Shown here: piece after piece, positions 28,591-37,293 of the stretch | Layout: each line of letters starts with the position of its first letter | How positions within the stretch are numbered: the stretch's first letter is position 1 | NCBI RefSeq assembly: GCF_014196125.1 | Contig: NZ_JACIDA010000001.1 | Location: 1,488,001-1,552,000, forward strand | DNA: 64,000 bases | DNA from: Brevundimonas mediterranea | GTDB taxonomy: Bacteria; Pseudomonadota; Alphaproteobacteria; Caulobacterales; Caulobacteraceae | Reading direction: 5' to 3' | Made by a program: the position numbers and the translations under genes | The notes under the pieces: model-generated | What the model was told of the DNA's origin: nothing | The model's input: the letters and a program-made list of their open reading frames with translations, nothing else | The model's database searches: none

Positions 28591-29304
28591 ATGGAGATCC
28601 AGGTGCGCGGCGAAATTCTCAGCTACGACGGCACGACCCAATCCGGCCTGATCAGCGGCGACGACGGCGCCCGCTACAACTTCACGGCCGCCGCGCTTCA
28701 GTCGCCGGCCGTTCCCGCCGCCGGCCTCCGCGTCGATTTCGTGCCCGAGGCCGACGCCGCCACCCAGATCCTGATCCTGGCCGGCGCCCCCTCGACCGTC
28801 GGCGTCGCCGGCGGCCTGTCCGCCCCGACCGCGACCGGCGCGGGCTTCGACTTCACCAGCGCCATGTTTTCCTTCAACGGTCGGCTCCGCCGCTCGCATT
28901 TCTGGATCGGCTTCCTGATCATCTTCGGCGCCAGCCTCGTGCTGGGCTGGATTCCTTTCCTGGGCGGACTGATCTCCATCGCCCTGATCTGGCCGAACCT
29001 GGCCATCTCCGTGAAACGCCTGCATGACATGGGCAAGAGCGGCTGGCTGATCGCCATCCCCTTCGGCGTCAACATCATCCTGACGTTCATCGCCTTTGGC
29101 ATCATGATCAGCAATGTCATCGCCAACGGCGGAACGGCCGACTATTACGAAGACAATCCTGAGGCCGCCCTGGCCGTTATGGGCCCGGCCATTGGCCTGA
29201 TCGGTCTCGCCGGCCTGGTCAGCCTGGGCTTCCTACTCTGGATCGGCCTGGTCGACAGCCAGAAGGGCGAGAACCGCTTCGGCCCGAACCCCAAGGGCGA
29301 ATAA
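28591..29304 (+). CDS. Cold-shock-like OB domain fused to DUF805 membrane domain
   Basis: 237 residues on the strand opposite to the surrounding GTA genes. Residues about 1-55 look like a small OB/cold-shock-type fold (GEILSYDGTTQSGLISGDDG), then a linker, then DUF805 (FSFNGRLRRSHFWIGFLI; LAISVKRLHDMGKSGW; ending VDSQKGENRFGPNPKG) with about four membrane helices. ATG 28591 is chosen as the start of the conserved part; frame-open codons upstream overlap g12. It is followed by a strong terminator, so it is an independent unit placed in the GTA cluster. Function unknown. Confidence 0.88.
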   Translation: MEIQVRGEILSYDGTTQSGLISGDDGARYNFTAAALQSPAVPAAGLRVDFVPEADAATQILILAGAPSTVGVAGGLSAPTATGAGFDFTSAMFSFNGRLRRSHFWIGFLIIFGASLVLGWIPFLGGLISIALIWPNLAISVKRLHDMGKSGWLIAIPFGVNIILTFIAFGIMISNVIANGGTADYYEDNPEAALAVMGPAIGLIGLAGLVSLGFLLWIGLVDSQKGENRFGPNPKGE

Positions 29305-29328
29305 GCCTCATCGCCTAAATGACTTCCG

Positions 29329-29360
29329 CGCCGCCCCGTCCGCGACGGGGCGGCGTTTCT
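29329..29360 (+). terminator. Terminator of the DUF805 gene
   Basis: Perfect 12-bp stem (29329-29340 with 29344-29355), 3-nt loop, then TTTCT. It lies between the convergent DUF805 gene and GTA g11. Confidence 0.75.
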
Positions 29361-29889
29361 ACATCCGCCGCGCCCCCAGGCTGACCGCCCGCGCCAGCAT
29401 CTGGGCGATCTGGGCCTCGGACCGCAGCAGGGCCGGCGCCCCGCCGTCCACCGCCACATTGACCGTCACCCCGCCCGCTGACACCGGCCCGACCTCGCCG
29501 CCCGTCGCCGGCCGGAACACCTCCGGCCCGCGCTCCCCGACCAGATAGGCTGCACCGCCCACCACCGGTCCCCCATCGGCCCGCGCCCCGCCGAAACTGC
29601 TCATCGCCGCCTGGATCGCCGTGCTCAGTCCGCCGCCCGATCCACCCGATCCCGCCGCCGCATTGATCGCGTTCAGCACCGCCTTCGCCAGTTCCGACAG
29701 CGACACCTCCCCGTCCGCCGCCGCCCGCGCCAGCGACCGGGTCAGACTGTCGCCCGCCCGGCCGAACGCCGCCTCTATCGCATTGGCTGCATCCTCCGCC
29801 GGCCCCTTCAGCGCCTCCAGCGCCGCCCCCGCCTCGGCGGCCCTCAGCGGCACATCGTCGATCCCGCTCCGCCCGAACTCATCCGCCAT
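29359..29889 (-). CDS. GTA tail tape-measure-like protein (g11-like)
   Basis: 176 residues. Gly/Ala-rich phage tail protein with FGGARADGGPVVGGAAYLVGER and GPEVFRPATGGEV, the signature end of tape-measure proteins, after an amphipathic helical part (LKGPAEDAANAIEAAFGRAG). RcGTA g11 is about 220 residues, so this is somewhat short but plausible. It overlaps g10.1 by 11 bp. Confidence 0.88.
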   Translation of the reverse strand: MADEFGRSGIDDVPLRAAEAGAALEALKGPAEDAANAIEAAFGRAGDSLTRSLARAAADGEVSLSELAKAVLNAINAAAGSGGSGGGLSTAIQAAMSSFGGARADGGPVVGGAAYLVGERGPEVFRPATGGEVGPVSAGGVTVNVAVDGGAPALLRSEAQIAQMLARAVSLGARRM

Positions 29890-30079
29890 CCGGCCAGTCC
29901 TCCATCAGTTTCGCCAGCCCCGCCCGTCCCATCGGCGCCGTCCCGCGCGGCGCCTCCGTCAGCATCCGCCATTCCTTCAGCGACAGCCGCCAGAAGGCTT
30001 CGGGCGTCACCCCCATCCGCACCGCCGCCCGCAGCATCTCGCCCCACGGGGTCAATTGGGGCGTCTGTTCCGCCGTCAC
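29879..30079 (-). CDS. GTA tail assembly chaperone (g10.1-like, rcc01693 family)
   Basis: 66 residues: PWGEMLRAAVRMGVTPEAFW and LKEWRMLTEA are the family core. GTG 30079 overlaps the g10 stop (GTGA) and the gene runs into g11. Small phage tail-assembly chaperones of this size sit at the same place in other GTA clusters. Confidence 0.88.
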   Translation of the reverse strand: MTAEQTPQLTPWGEMLRAAVRMGVTPEAFWRLSLKEWRMLTEAPRGTAPMGRAGLAKLMEDWPDGG

Positions 30080-30411
30080 CGCGCCGCCGCCTCGAAGGCC
30101 GCCGCCACCGCCCGCGCCGCCTCGCGCGGTTCGACCCCGGCCACATCCAAGGTCTCCCCGCCCCCGCGCAGCACCGCCGCCAGCACCACCATCAGGTCCC
30201 GCGCCGACAAAGCCTTCATCCGCTCCGCCGCCGCCGCCAGCCCTTCGACCGCCAACCCGGTCTCGATCTCCGCCAACGCGCCCAGCGTCAGACACACCCG
30301 ACGACGCACCCCGCCCAGCACCACCCCCGCCTCGCCGCGCGCACCAATCTCCCCCCCTTGGGGGGAGAGGGCCGCCCCGCGGCCCGAGGGGGGCCAGTCC
30401 CCGCCGCTCAT
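30076..30411 (-). CDS. GTA g10-like tail protein with in-frame repeat at its N-terminus
   Basis: 111 residues from ATG 30411, which overlaps the g9 remnant stop (ATGA). The conserved GTA g10 core begins after residue 28 (GVVLGGVRRRVCLTLGALAE; RMKALSARDLMVVLAAVLRGG). Residues about 4-22 (DWPPSGRGAALSPQGGEI) are the translation of a palindromic repeat at 30348-30402. An internal GTG just after the repeat could serve as a second start. The frame is also open upstream into the portal remnant. Confidence 0.87.
   Translation of the reverse strand: MSGGDWPPSGRGAALSPQGGEIGARGEAGVVLGGVRRRVCLTLGALAEIETGLAVEGLAAAAERMKALSARDLMVVLAAVLRGGGETLDVAGVEPREAARAVAAAFEAAAR
30348..30402. repeat. Palindromic repeat in the 5' end of GTA g10
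   Basis: TCTCCCCCCCTTGGGGGGAGAG hairpin (split here as two arms of about 9 bp) followed by GGCCGC/GCGGCC and GAGGGGGGCC. A variant of the repeat family, in frame in g10. Confidence 0.7.
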
Positions 30412-30545
30412 GTCGCCGAAAACCCGATCTCTCCGGCGCTCGCCAGGCTCAGCGCAAAGGTCGCCTCCCCCTCGTGCTCGCCGGCGTACTCTAGCGCCGC
30501 CACCAGGAACGGCCCCTCCAGCACGCCGAAGTCCGGCACCACCAT
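30408..30545 (-). pseudogene. 3' remnant of GTA major tail protein gene (g9)
   Basis: The last 45 codons of a TP901-1-type major tail protein: VVPDFGVLEGPFLVAALEYA, then GEHEGEATFALSLASAGEIG. Complete g9 proteins have about 130-140 residues ending in this block. Upstream sequence switches to a portal gene start at about 30548-30556. The stop overlaps the g10 start exactly as in an intact GTA cluster. Confidence 0.82.
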
Positions 30546-30547
30546 TG

Positions 30548-30675
30548 GCCGTCCACCGCGCCCGCCCCACACCCGACAGCAGCACCGCCGCCCGACTGGC
30601 CTTCTCTTCGGGCGCCCCCCGATTGGACGCACGCCCGCGCCCCGCCTGGCCGAACGGCCACCGGATCGAAACCAT
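30548..30675 (-). pseudogene. 5' remnant of GTA portal gene (g3)
   Basis: ATG 30675 opens a frame whose first 40-odd codons read like a GTA portal N-terminus: RWPFGQ, then APEEKASRAAVLLSGVGRARW, where family members have 'APE(E/T)KASR...GRPVW-(T/S)PRDYA'. After this it runs into the g9 remnant in a different frame and stays open into g10. About 350 portal codons plus protease, capsid, g6, g7, g8 and most of g9 are missing. Confidence 0.75.
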
Positions 30676-30718
30676 CGCACTCTCCCTGAAAAGCGGCGTC
30701 ATGCCGACACACGCTGAC

Positions 30719-30866
30719 TCTCCCTCCCTCTCGGGGGAGGGGGGGCGAGCCGGAGGCGAGACCGGGTGGGAAGGGCCGCGCACCGCATCCCCCACGCCAT
30801 CCCATCGTCCCCTGCCGCTCCCGCCCGGCGGCTTCGCCGCCCCCCTCCCCCGCAGGGGGAGGGAGA
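30719..30866. repeat. Palindromic repeat, full element, between terminase and portal remnant
   Basis: Two inverted arms, TCTCCCTCCCTCTCGGGGGAGGG ... GGGTGGG on the left and CCCCTCCCCCGCAGGGGGAG ending in GGAGA on the right, around a 45-bp middle. It fills the gap between the terminase stop and the portal start. Confidence 0.8.
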
Positions 30867-30876
30867 AACCAAGGCC

Positions 30877-32046
30877 TCACAACCGCCGTATCCTCGGCCC
30901 CTCCGCCGCCTTCCCCAGCATCAGCTGCGACACCGCCCACACCAGGGCGTCAGCGCGGTCCGGGCTGGGCCCGCCCTCGCACCCCAGGGCCAGCATCTCC
31001 TCCTCCAGGGCCGGGAAGTCCCCGCAATGCACCACCCGCCCCTGCTCATACAGCAGGGCCACCGGCTCGGCCCGCGCGGCCTTGGACCGCGAGGCGTGCA
31101 GCAGTTCGACCGGGGCCGGACAGTCGGATTGTCTCAGGACGTTGCGCACCATCTCCCCGCCCTGGTTGGCCTCGGCCGCCACCTCCTGGGCGTCGAAATC
31201 CCGCGCCGCCCGACACACCGCCGCCGCCCAGCCGCCGGGCGACAGTCCCCGCACCGTCCGGTCGGCCAGGATGAAGGCCCGCCGGTCCTTGCGCCCCGCC
31301 ACCACGATGCCGCAGGCGTCGCCGTGCGCGCTCGCCGGCGGATCGACCGCCACGATCACCCGGTCCAGCTCGGCCGGTCGGCTTCCGCGCGCCCGTTTCA
31401 GATCCTCGACCCCGAACAGGGCGCCCTCGCCTTCGACCACCTGTCCCTCCAACTCCTGCGCCGCCAGCCGGGTCCCGCCGTACACATCGGTCAGATGGGC
31501 CAGAAACCCCGGCGACAGATTCTCGGCGTTCAGGGCCGTGGCCGCCCGATCCACCCGTGTCCCCGCCTCGGCCATCAGCCGCCGCAGCGCCGGGATCGGC
31601 CGGGGCGTCGTCGTCACCGCCAGCTTGGGGGCCGCCCCCAGACGCAGGCCGAATCTCAGGTTCGACAGCACCGCCTCGGGCTTGCGCCAGGCGCAGAATT
31701 CGTCGGCCCAGGCGGCGTGGAATTGCGGCCCGCGCAGACTGTCCGGATCCTCGGCCGAAAAGGCGTAGGCGGCCGATCCGTTCTTCCACAGCAACCGCCG
31801 CCGCCCCGCCTCCCAGCGCGGCCGGTCGCCCGGTTCGGCCAGGGCCTTGATCCCCGATACGCCCTCGACCATCACCTCGCGCACATCATGCAGGGCGGGT
31901 CCGACCAACGCCAGATTGACCTTGGACTTGCGCGCCAGGGTGTCGATCCAGACCGACCCGGCGAAGGTCTTCCCCGATCCCCGCCCGCCCAGCAGCAGCC
32001 AGGTGGCCCAGCCGGGTTCAACCGGTTCGATCTGGTGACGGTTCAC
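30877..32046 (-). CDS. GTA terminase large subunit (g2-like)
   Basis: DNA-packaging motor. The ATPase domain has Walker A LLLGGRGSGKTFAG, and a Walker B-type region around FHAAWADEFCAWRKPE; the nuclease half includes VIVAVDPPASAHGDACG and SPDRADALVWAVSQLML. The start is uncertain. GTG 32046 gives 389 residues and a 29-bp overlap with the upstream gene. ATG 32193 gives 438, but its first 30 codons only repeat the upstream gene in another frame. With either start, the usual N-terminal segment (RDWRFWARPEQ-like) is shortened or replaced, so an N-terminal deletion or frameshift near 32100 is possible. Confidence 0.87.
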   Translation of the reverse strand: MNRHQIEPVEPGWATWLLLGGRGSGKTFAGSVWIDTLARKSKVNLALVGPALHDVREVMVEGVSGIKALAEPGDRPRWEAGRRRLLWKNGSAAYAFSAEDPDSLRGPQFHAAWADEFCAWRKPEAVLSNLRFGLRLGAAPKLAVTTTPRPIPALRRLMAEAGTRVDRAATALNAENLSPGFLAHLTDVYGGTRLAAQELEGQVVEGEGALFGVEDLKRARGSRPAELDRVIVAVDPPASAHGDACGIVVAGRKDRRAFILADRTVRGLSPGGWAAAVCRAARDFDAQEVAAEANQGGEMVRNVLRQSDCPAPVELLHASRSKAARAEPVALLYEQGRVVHCGDFPALEEEMLALGCEGGPSPDRADALVWAVSQLMLGKAAEGPRIRRL

Positions 32047-32428
32047 CAGGGCCTTGCGGGCCTCCCGTCTCAGGATGGCCCCCTCCAGCTTGTCGATCTC
32101 GCTTGCTCTCGATGATCGCTTCGATCCGATCGCAGTTAGCGGCCAACTCGCGTCGCAGTCGCTCGTCCTCTTCGGGGTCGTAGATCCGTCCACCCATCTC
32201 GTCCTCTTCGCTGTCTTCGGCCTCGACGCGCGGGCGGATCGCGTCCACCAGCTTGGCGGCGCGCGCGATCACCCCGGCGCGACGCGCCAGCTTTTCCGCC
32301 TCATCCAGGGTCTCGGGTTCCTCGCTGCAGATCATGTCGGTCGCACGCTCGACCGCCGTCTTCAGCCGTTCGAACAGGGACGCCAGCCAGCTGCCGCCCG
32401 TTCCGCTCTCTTCGCCTTTTCCCGCCAT
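32018..32428 (-). CDS. Small protein preceding the GTA terminase (g1-like position)
   Basis: 136 residues from ATG 32428. Highly charged and helical: LFERLKTAVERATDMIC, DEAEKLARRAGVIARAAKLV, then an acidic stretch (VEAEDSEEDEMGGRIYDPEEDERL). The position before the large terminase fits GTA g1 (small terminase), but I recognise only the context. Its last 30 codons overlap the reading frame of the terminase region, and its C-terminus (RQAGGGHPETGGPQGPGE) looks like an out-of-frame read, consistent with a frameshift around 32100. Confidence 0.7.
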   Translation of the reverse strand: MAGKGEESGTGGSWLASLFERLKTAVERATDMICSEEPETLDEAEKLARRAGVIARAAKLVDAIRPRVEAEDSEEDEMGGRIYDPEEDERLRRELAANCDRIEAIIESKRDRQAGGGHPETGGPQGPGEPSPDRTG

Positions 32429-32552
32429 GCCCAAACCATAACGCACCAGCGTCCTCAGGCTGGAAACTCGCCCCGAGAAAAGCATAAGCCTTTGTATTTA
32501 AGCGATTTGGACCAGCGTCATTGTAACAGTTGACGTGTCGAACCCGACATCC

Positions 32553-33026
32553 CTACCCGCGTTCGACCGCCCACTCCGGCGCCTCGAAATCCAGCGCATC
32601 CTCCGGCTCGGCCAGCGACAGTTCCGAGATCGTTTGCCCCCGCACCGACACCCCGGCCTTATGCACCGTCTCCGGATCGCCCGAGACCAGCGGATGCCAG
32701 GCCGCCAGCGGCCGTCCCTCGTGCAGCCGGCGATAAGCGCAGGACTTGGGCATCCACGCCAGGCTCTGGATATTGTGCGGCGTCAGCTTGATGCAGTCCG
32801 GCACCTGGGCCTTGCGGTTCGCATAGTCGGCGCAGGAACAGGCGGCGGAATCGAACAGTTTGCAGTGGACCCGCGTCGGGATCACCGCGCCCGTATCCTC
32901 GTCCTCGAACCGGATCACGCAGCACAGGCCGCACCCGTCGCACAGGCCCTCCCACTCGGCCGTGGACATCTCGACCAGGGTCTTGGTTTCCCAATAGGGC
33001 TGAAGCGGGGACGGAACGGGGATCAT
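32553..33026 (-). CDS. YcgN family cysteine-cluster protein (UPF0260)
   Basis: 157 residues. Conserved cysteines in [37 protein letters not shown] and PDCIKLTP match the YcgN/UPF0260 family, which likely binds a metal or Fe-S centre. Function unknown. It starts 32 bp after the end of the next upstream minus-strand gene. Confidence 0.93.
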   Translation of the reverse strand: MIPVPSPLQPYWETKTLVEMSTAEWEGLCDGCGLCCVIRFEDEDTGAVIPTRVHCKLFDSAACSCADYANRKAQVPDCIKLTPHNIQSLAWMPKSCAYRRLHEGRPLAAWHPLVSGDPETVHKAGVSVRGQTISELSLAEPEDALDFEAPEWAVERG

Positions 33027-33058
33027 GGGACGGCGCGCCTAATCGGTGGATGCGGCGA

Positions 33059-34105
33059 TCAGATGGCGGCCGCGCCCTGGACCAGGCACCCATACCACCC
33101 CAGACCCTCATAGGTCTCGTATCCGGGCGTGCGAGCGTAGCCGACGGTCCGGTCGCCCTTGGCGTAGCTGCCCATGCCGCCGCCAGCCACGTCCAGTTTC
33201 ACCGTCTCGCTCAGCACCCCCACCCCGTCCGACGCCGCCAGCACCCGGTGCTTCTGGTCCAGCAACAGCACCCGCGTCCGCGCCCGTTCCTCGGGCGTCA
33301 GACGCACCCCGTCCACCACCGTCTGCGCCTGGCTCTGCCAGTCAAAATGGATGCCCAGCACCCCGATCACCGCCCCGTTCGCCAAGCCGCCCTTGCGGAT
33401 GGCGGTGGCGTAAGTCGCTGTCGGCGCGCTGTTCAGCGCCTCCAGCCGCGCGATATCCGCCACCGCGAAATCATCGCCCGACTTCGTCGCCATCGCGTCG
33501 CGGAACCACGACATGTCCCGCGCCGACTGCCCCTGGACCGCGTAGCGATCCGGCCGTCCATTGGCCACGACTAGGCCGTTCCGGTCGCAGATCCACAGGT
33601 CCAGATAGACGGTATAGGCGTCCAGAATGACCTTCAGCCTCTGGCTGGCGTGCTCCGCCCGGGCGGCGTCGGGTTCGGCGACACAATCGACCACCGCGCT
33701 GTCAGTCGCCCACCAGCGCACGTCGCAGGTCCGCTCGTACAGGTTCCGGTCTATGATCTCGATGGCGTTCAGGGCCAGGTCCGCCAGCCTCTGCCCCCGC
33801 AACTGGCCCAGGATCGCCCCGCCGATGGCCGACAGCTCGGTCAGGTCGCCCCGCACCTGCTGTTCCAGGGCGCCGGCGATGTCGTCGATCTGGCCCGAGA
33901 TCCGCTTGAACTCCTCGGCCACCACCATGAAGCTGCGTCCGGCCTCGCCGCTGCGTGCGGCCACGACCTGGGCGTTGACCACCAGCATCTTGGCGGCTCG
34001 GTTGACCGAGGCGATCTCGCCGATCTTCTCGCCCGCCACGGTGTTCAGCCGTTCGGACAGCTCAAGAATACGCTCGGGCCTGACGCCCGCGCCCACGTCA
34101 GTCAT
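33059..34105 (-). CDS. Soluble chemoreceptor-like protein: MCP fragment followed by Cache-like domain
   Basis: 348 residues from ATG 34105. N-terminal part (about 10-110) resembles part of an MCP signalling hairpin (NRAAKMLVVNAQVVAARSGE; FMVVAEEFKRISGQIDDIAG). The C-terminal part (about 165-345) looks like a Cache sensor (DLWICDRNGLVVANGRPDRY; MSWFRDAMATKSGDD; VIGVLGIHFDWQ). No signal peptide or membrane segment is seen, so it should be cytoplasmic. The domain order is the reverse of classical receptors. Ligand and partner unknown. Confidence 0.82.
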   Translation of the reverse strand: MTDVGAGVRPERILELSERLNTVAGEKIGEIASVNRAAKMLVVNAQVVAARSGEAGRSFMVVAEEFKRISGQIDDIAGALEQQVRGDLTELSAIGGAILGQLRGQRLADLALNAIEIIDRNLYERTCDVRWWATDSAVVDCVAEPDAARAEHASQRLKVILDAYTVYLDLWICDRNGLVVANGRPDRYAVQGQSARDMSWFRDAMATKSGDDFAVADIARLEALNSAPTATYATAIRKGGLANGAVIGVLGIHFDWQSQAQTVVDGVRLTPEERARTRVLLLDQKHRVLAASDGVGVLSETVKLDVAGGGMGSYAKGDRTVGYARTPGYETYEGLGWYGCLVQGAAAI

Positions 34106-34213
34106 CGGAGATCCCCACCTCGCCACCCTGGCGCGCCACAAGGGGAGGAGGGGCGAAACCGAAGATGCTCAGGCACCTAAAACCCTAAAACTTAATGCAA
34201 TATAACCATGTTC

Positions 34214-34552
34214 TCAGTGACCGACGGTCTTTGAGAACAGGTTGATCACCACCACCCCGCCGATGATCAAGGCAAGGCCCGCGATCGCCGGCCAATCCAG
34301 CCTCTGGCGGAAGGCGACCGCCCCGATCACCGAGATCGCCACCACCCCCAGACCGCTCCAGATCGCATAGGCGATTCCCACCGGCATCTGTTTCAGCGCG
34401 ACCGACAGCAGATAGAAGGCCAGGCCGTAGCAGATCGCCATCCCCGCCGTGGGCCAGACCCTCGTGAACTGCTGGCTCTGCTGCAACAGGGTGGTGCCGA
34501 CGACCTCCAGCCCGATGGCCCCCAGCAGGGCGGCCCAGGTTATGGGGCTCAC
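34214..34552 (-). CDS. SMR-family multidrug efflux protein
   Basis: 112 residues with four membrane helices. The conserved membrane Glu is in GLEVVGTTLLQQS; the central blocks are YLLSVALKQMPVGIAYAIWSGLG and a final helix IAGLALIIGGVVVINLF. Small homodimeric proton-coupled exporter of cationic compounds (EmrE/QacE type). GTG 34552 overlaps the tetR stop (GTGA), so it is co-translated with its probable regulator. Confidence 0.93.
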   Translation of the reverse strand: MSPITWAALLGAIGLEVVGTTLLQQSQQFTRVWPTAGMAICYGLAFYLLSVALKQMPVGIAYAIWSGLGVVAISVIGAVAFRQRLDWPAIAGLALIIGGVVVINLFSKTVGH

Positions 34553-35127
34553 GCCTCGTTGGCCGTGATCGGATGGCCGGGCGTCAGCAGCGACAGCAGG
34601 GCCTGCCTCTGGTCCAGCGACACCGCATGTGTGCCGAAGATGTCCGACATCCACAGCCCGTCCGCAATAAGCCTCAACATCAGCGCGTCGTCCGCCCCGA
34701 CCGGGTCGCTGGGATCGTCGATCTTCACCTTGTCGATCCAGGTGTTCCAGCGTTGCGCCAGTGTGGGCTCGATGGCGCAGGCGGCCATGACGACCCGTCC
34801 GATGCTGATGTCCTGGGGCGTGAAGGGCTCGTTGACCGTCGCCCGCAGATAGGCCCGGGCGTTGCGGCCATAGGGCTCAGGATCCCGCGCCGCCTCGGCC
34901 AGGATGCTGTCAGCGTGCATCTCGCCCAGATGATCGATCATCCCTTCCAACAGCGCGATCTTGCTGGGGAAATGATGCAGCAAGGCCCCCTTGCTGACCG
35001 TCGTCCGCGCCGCCACTGCATCCAGGGTGAAACCCGACGCCCCCAGTTCGGCGGCGACTTCCAGCGCCTTTTCGATAATTTCGGCTCGGGTGTCGTCGGG
35101 GGCGCGGCGGCGTGTCGTGGTGTCCAT
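34549..35127 (-). CDS. TetR-family regulator of the adjacent SMR exporter
   Basis: 192 residues. N-terminal HTH (RAEIIEKALEVAAELGASGF; ARTTVSKGALLHHFPSKIAL) and a variable ligand domain. The gene overlaps the exporter by 4 bp. The promoter spacer upstream contains a candidate operator (35139-35152), which suggests autoregulation and control of the efflux gene. The predicted transcription start coincides with the ATG. Confidence 0.93.
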   Translation of the reverse strand: MDTTTRRRAPDDTRAEIIEKALEVAAELGASGFTLDAVAARTTVSKGALLHHFPSKIALLEGMIDHLGEMHADSILAEAARDPEPYGRNARAYLRATVNEPFTPQDISIGRVVMAACAIEPTLAQRWNTWIDKVKIDDPSDPVGADDALMLRLIADGLWMSDIFGTHAVSLDQRQALLSLLTPGHPITANEA

Positions 35128-35133
35128 TACCGC

Positions 35134-35161
35134 TACATACCGACTGGACGGTCACTGTCAA
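35134..35161 (-). promoter_or_regulatory. Promoter and candidate operator of tetR-SMR operon
   Basis: On the minus strand TTGACA (35161-35156), 16-bp spacer, TATGTA (35139-35134). The spacer holds ACCGACTGGACGGT (35152-35139 read from the plus strand), a partly symmetric site with ACCG-C/G-CGGT halves. The start would fall about 7 bp downstream, at or next to ATG 35127. Confidence 0.6.
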
Positions 35162-35210
35162 TTCTCAAAGGCCGTGGCGGATCGACCGTCCCTCCTCTAT
35201 ATGGCCGCCA

Positions 35211-37024
<1,814 letters not shown>

Positions 37025-37028
<4 letters not shown>

Positions 37029-37201
37029 CCTTCCTTTTCGTCGCCTTCCGCAGGGGTCTTGGATCCCCCGCGGCGGTTCTGCGCCACGCCCACGGCGATG
37101 AAGGCGACGAGGCCGAAGGCGAACCACAGGCCGAAATTCTTGGTCAACAGGCCGATCAGCCCGAAGATCAGAAGGACGCCGAACGGAGTGAGCTTTTTCA
37201 T
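37025..37201 (-). CDS. Small membrane protein (58 residues)
   Basis: Short frame (ATG 37201) overlapping the end of uup by 4 bp on the other strand. Sequence begins MKKLTPFGVLLIFGLIGLL and continues with a second hydrophobic stretch (LWFAFGLVAFIAVGVA), then a charged tail (RRGGSKTPAEGDEKEG). Two membrane segments are likely. No family recognised. Confidence 0.65.
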
Positions 37202-37293
37202 GGCGTCGACCTTATGGCGGATTTCGGCGTTTGGCGAGTTGGCCGACGCCGCCGCCTCTTGAAACCAAACCCGCCGTCACCCACTCCACTGAC

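Noticed and set aside
30877-32193. Terminase start at ATG 32193
   Set aside because: It overlaps the upstream gene by 176 bp and the extra residues are that gene read in another frame.
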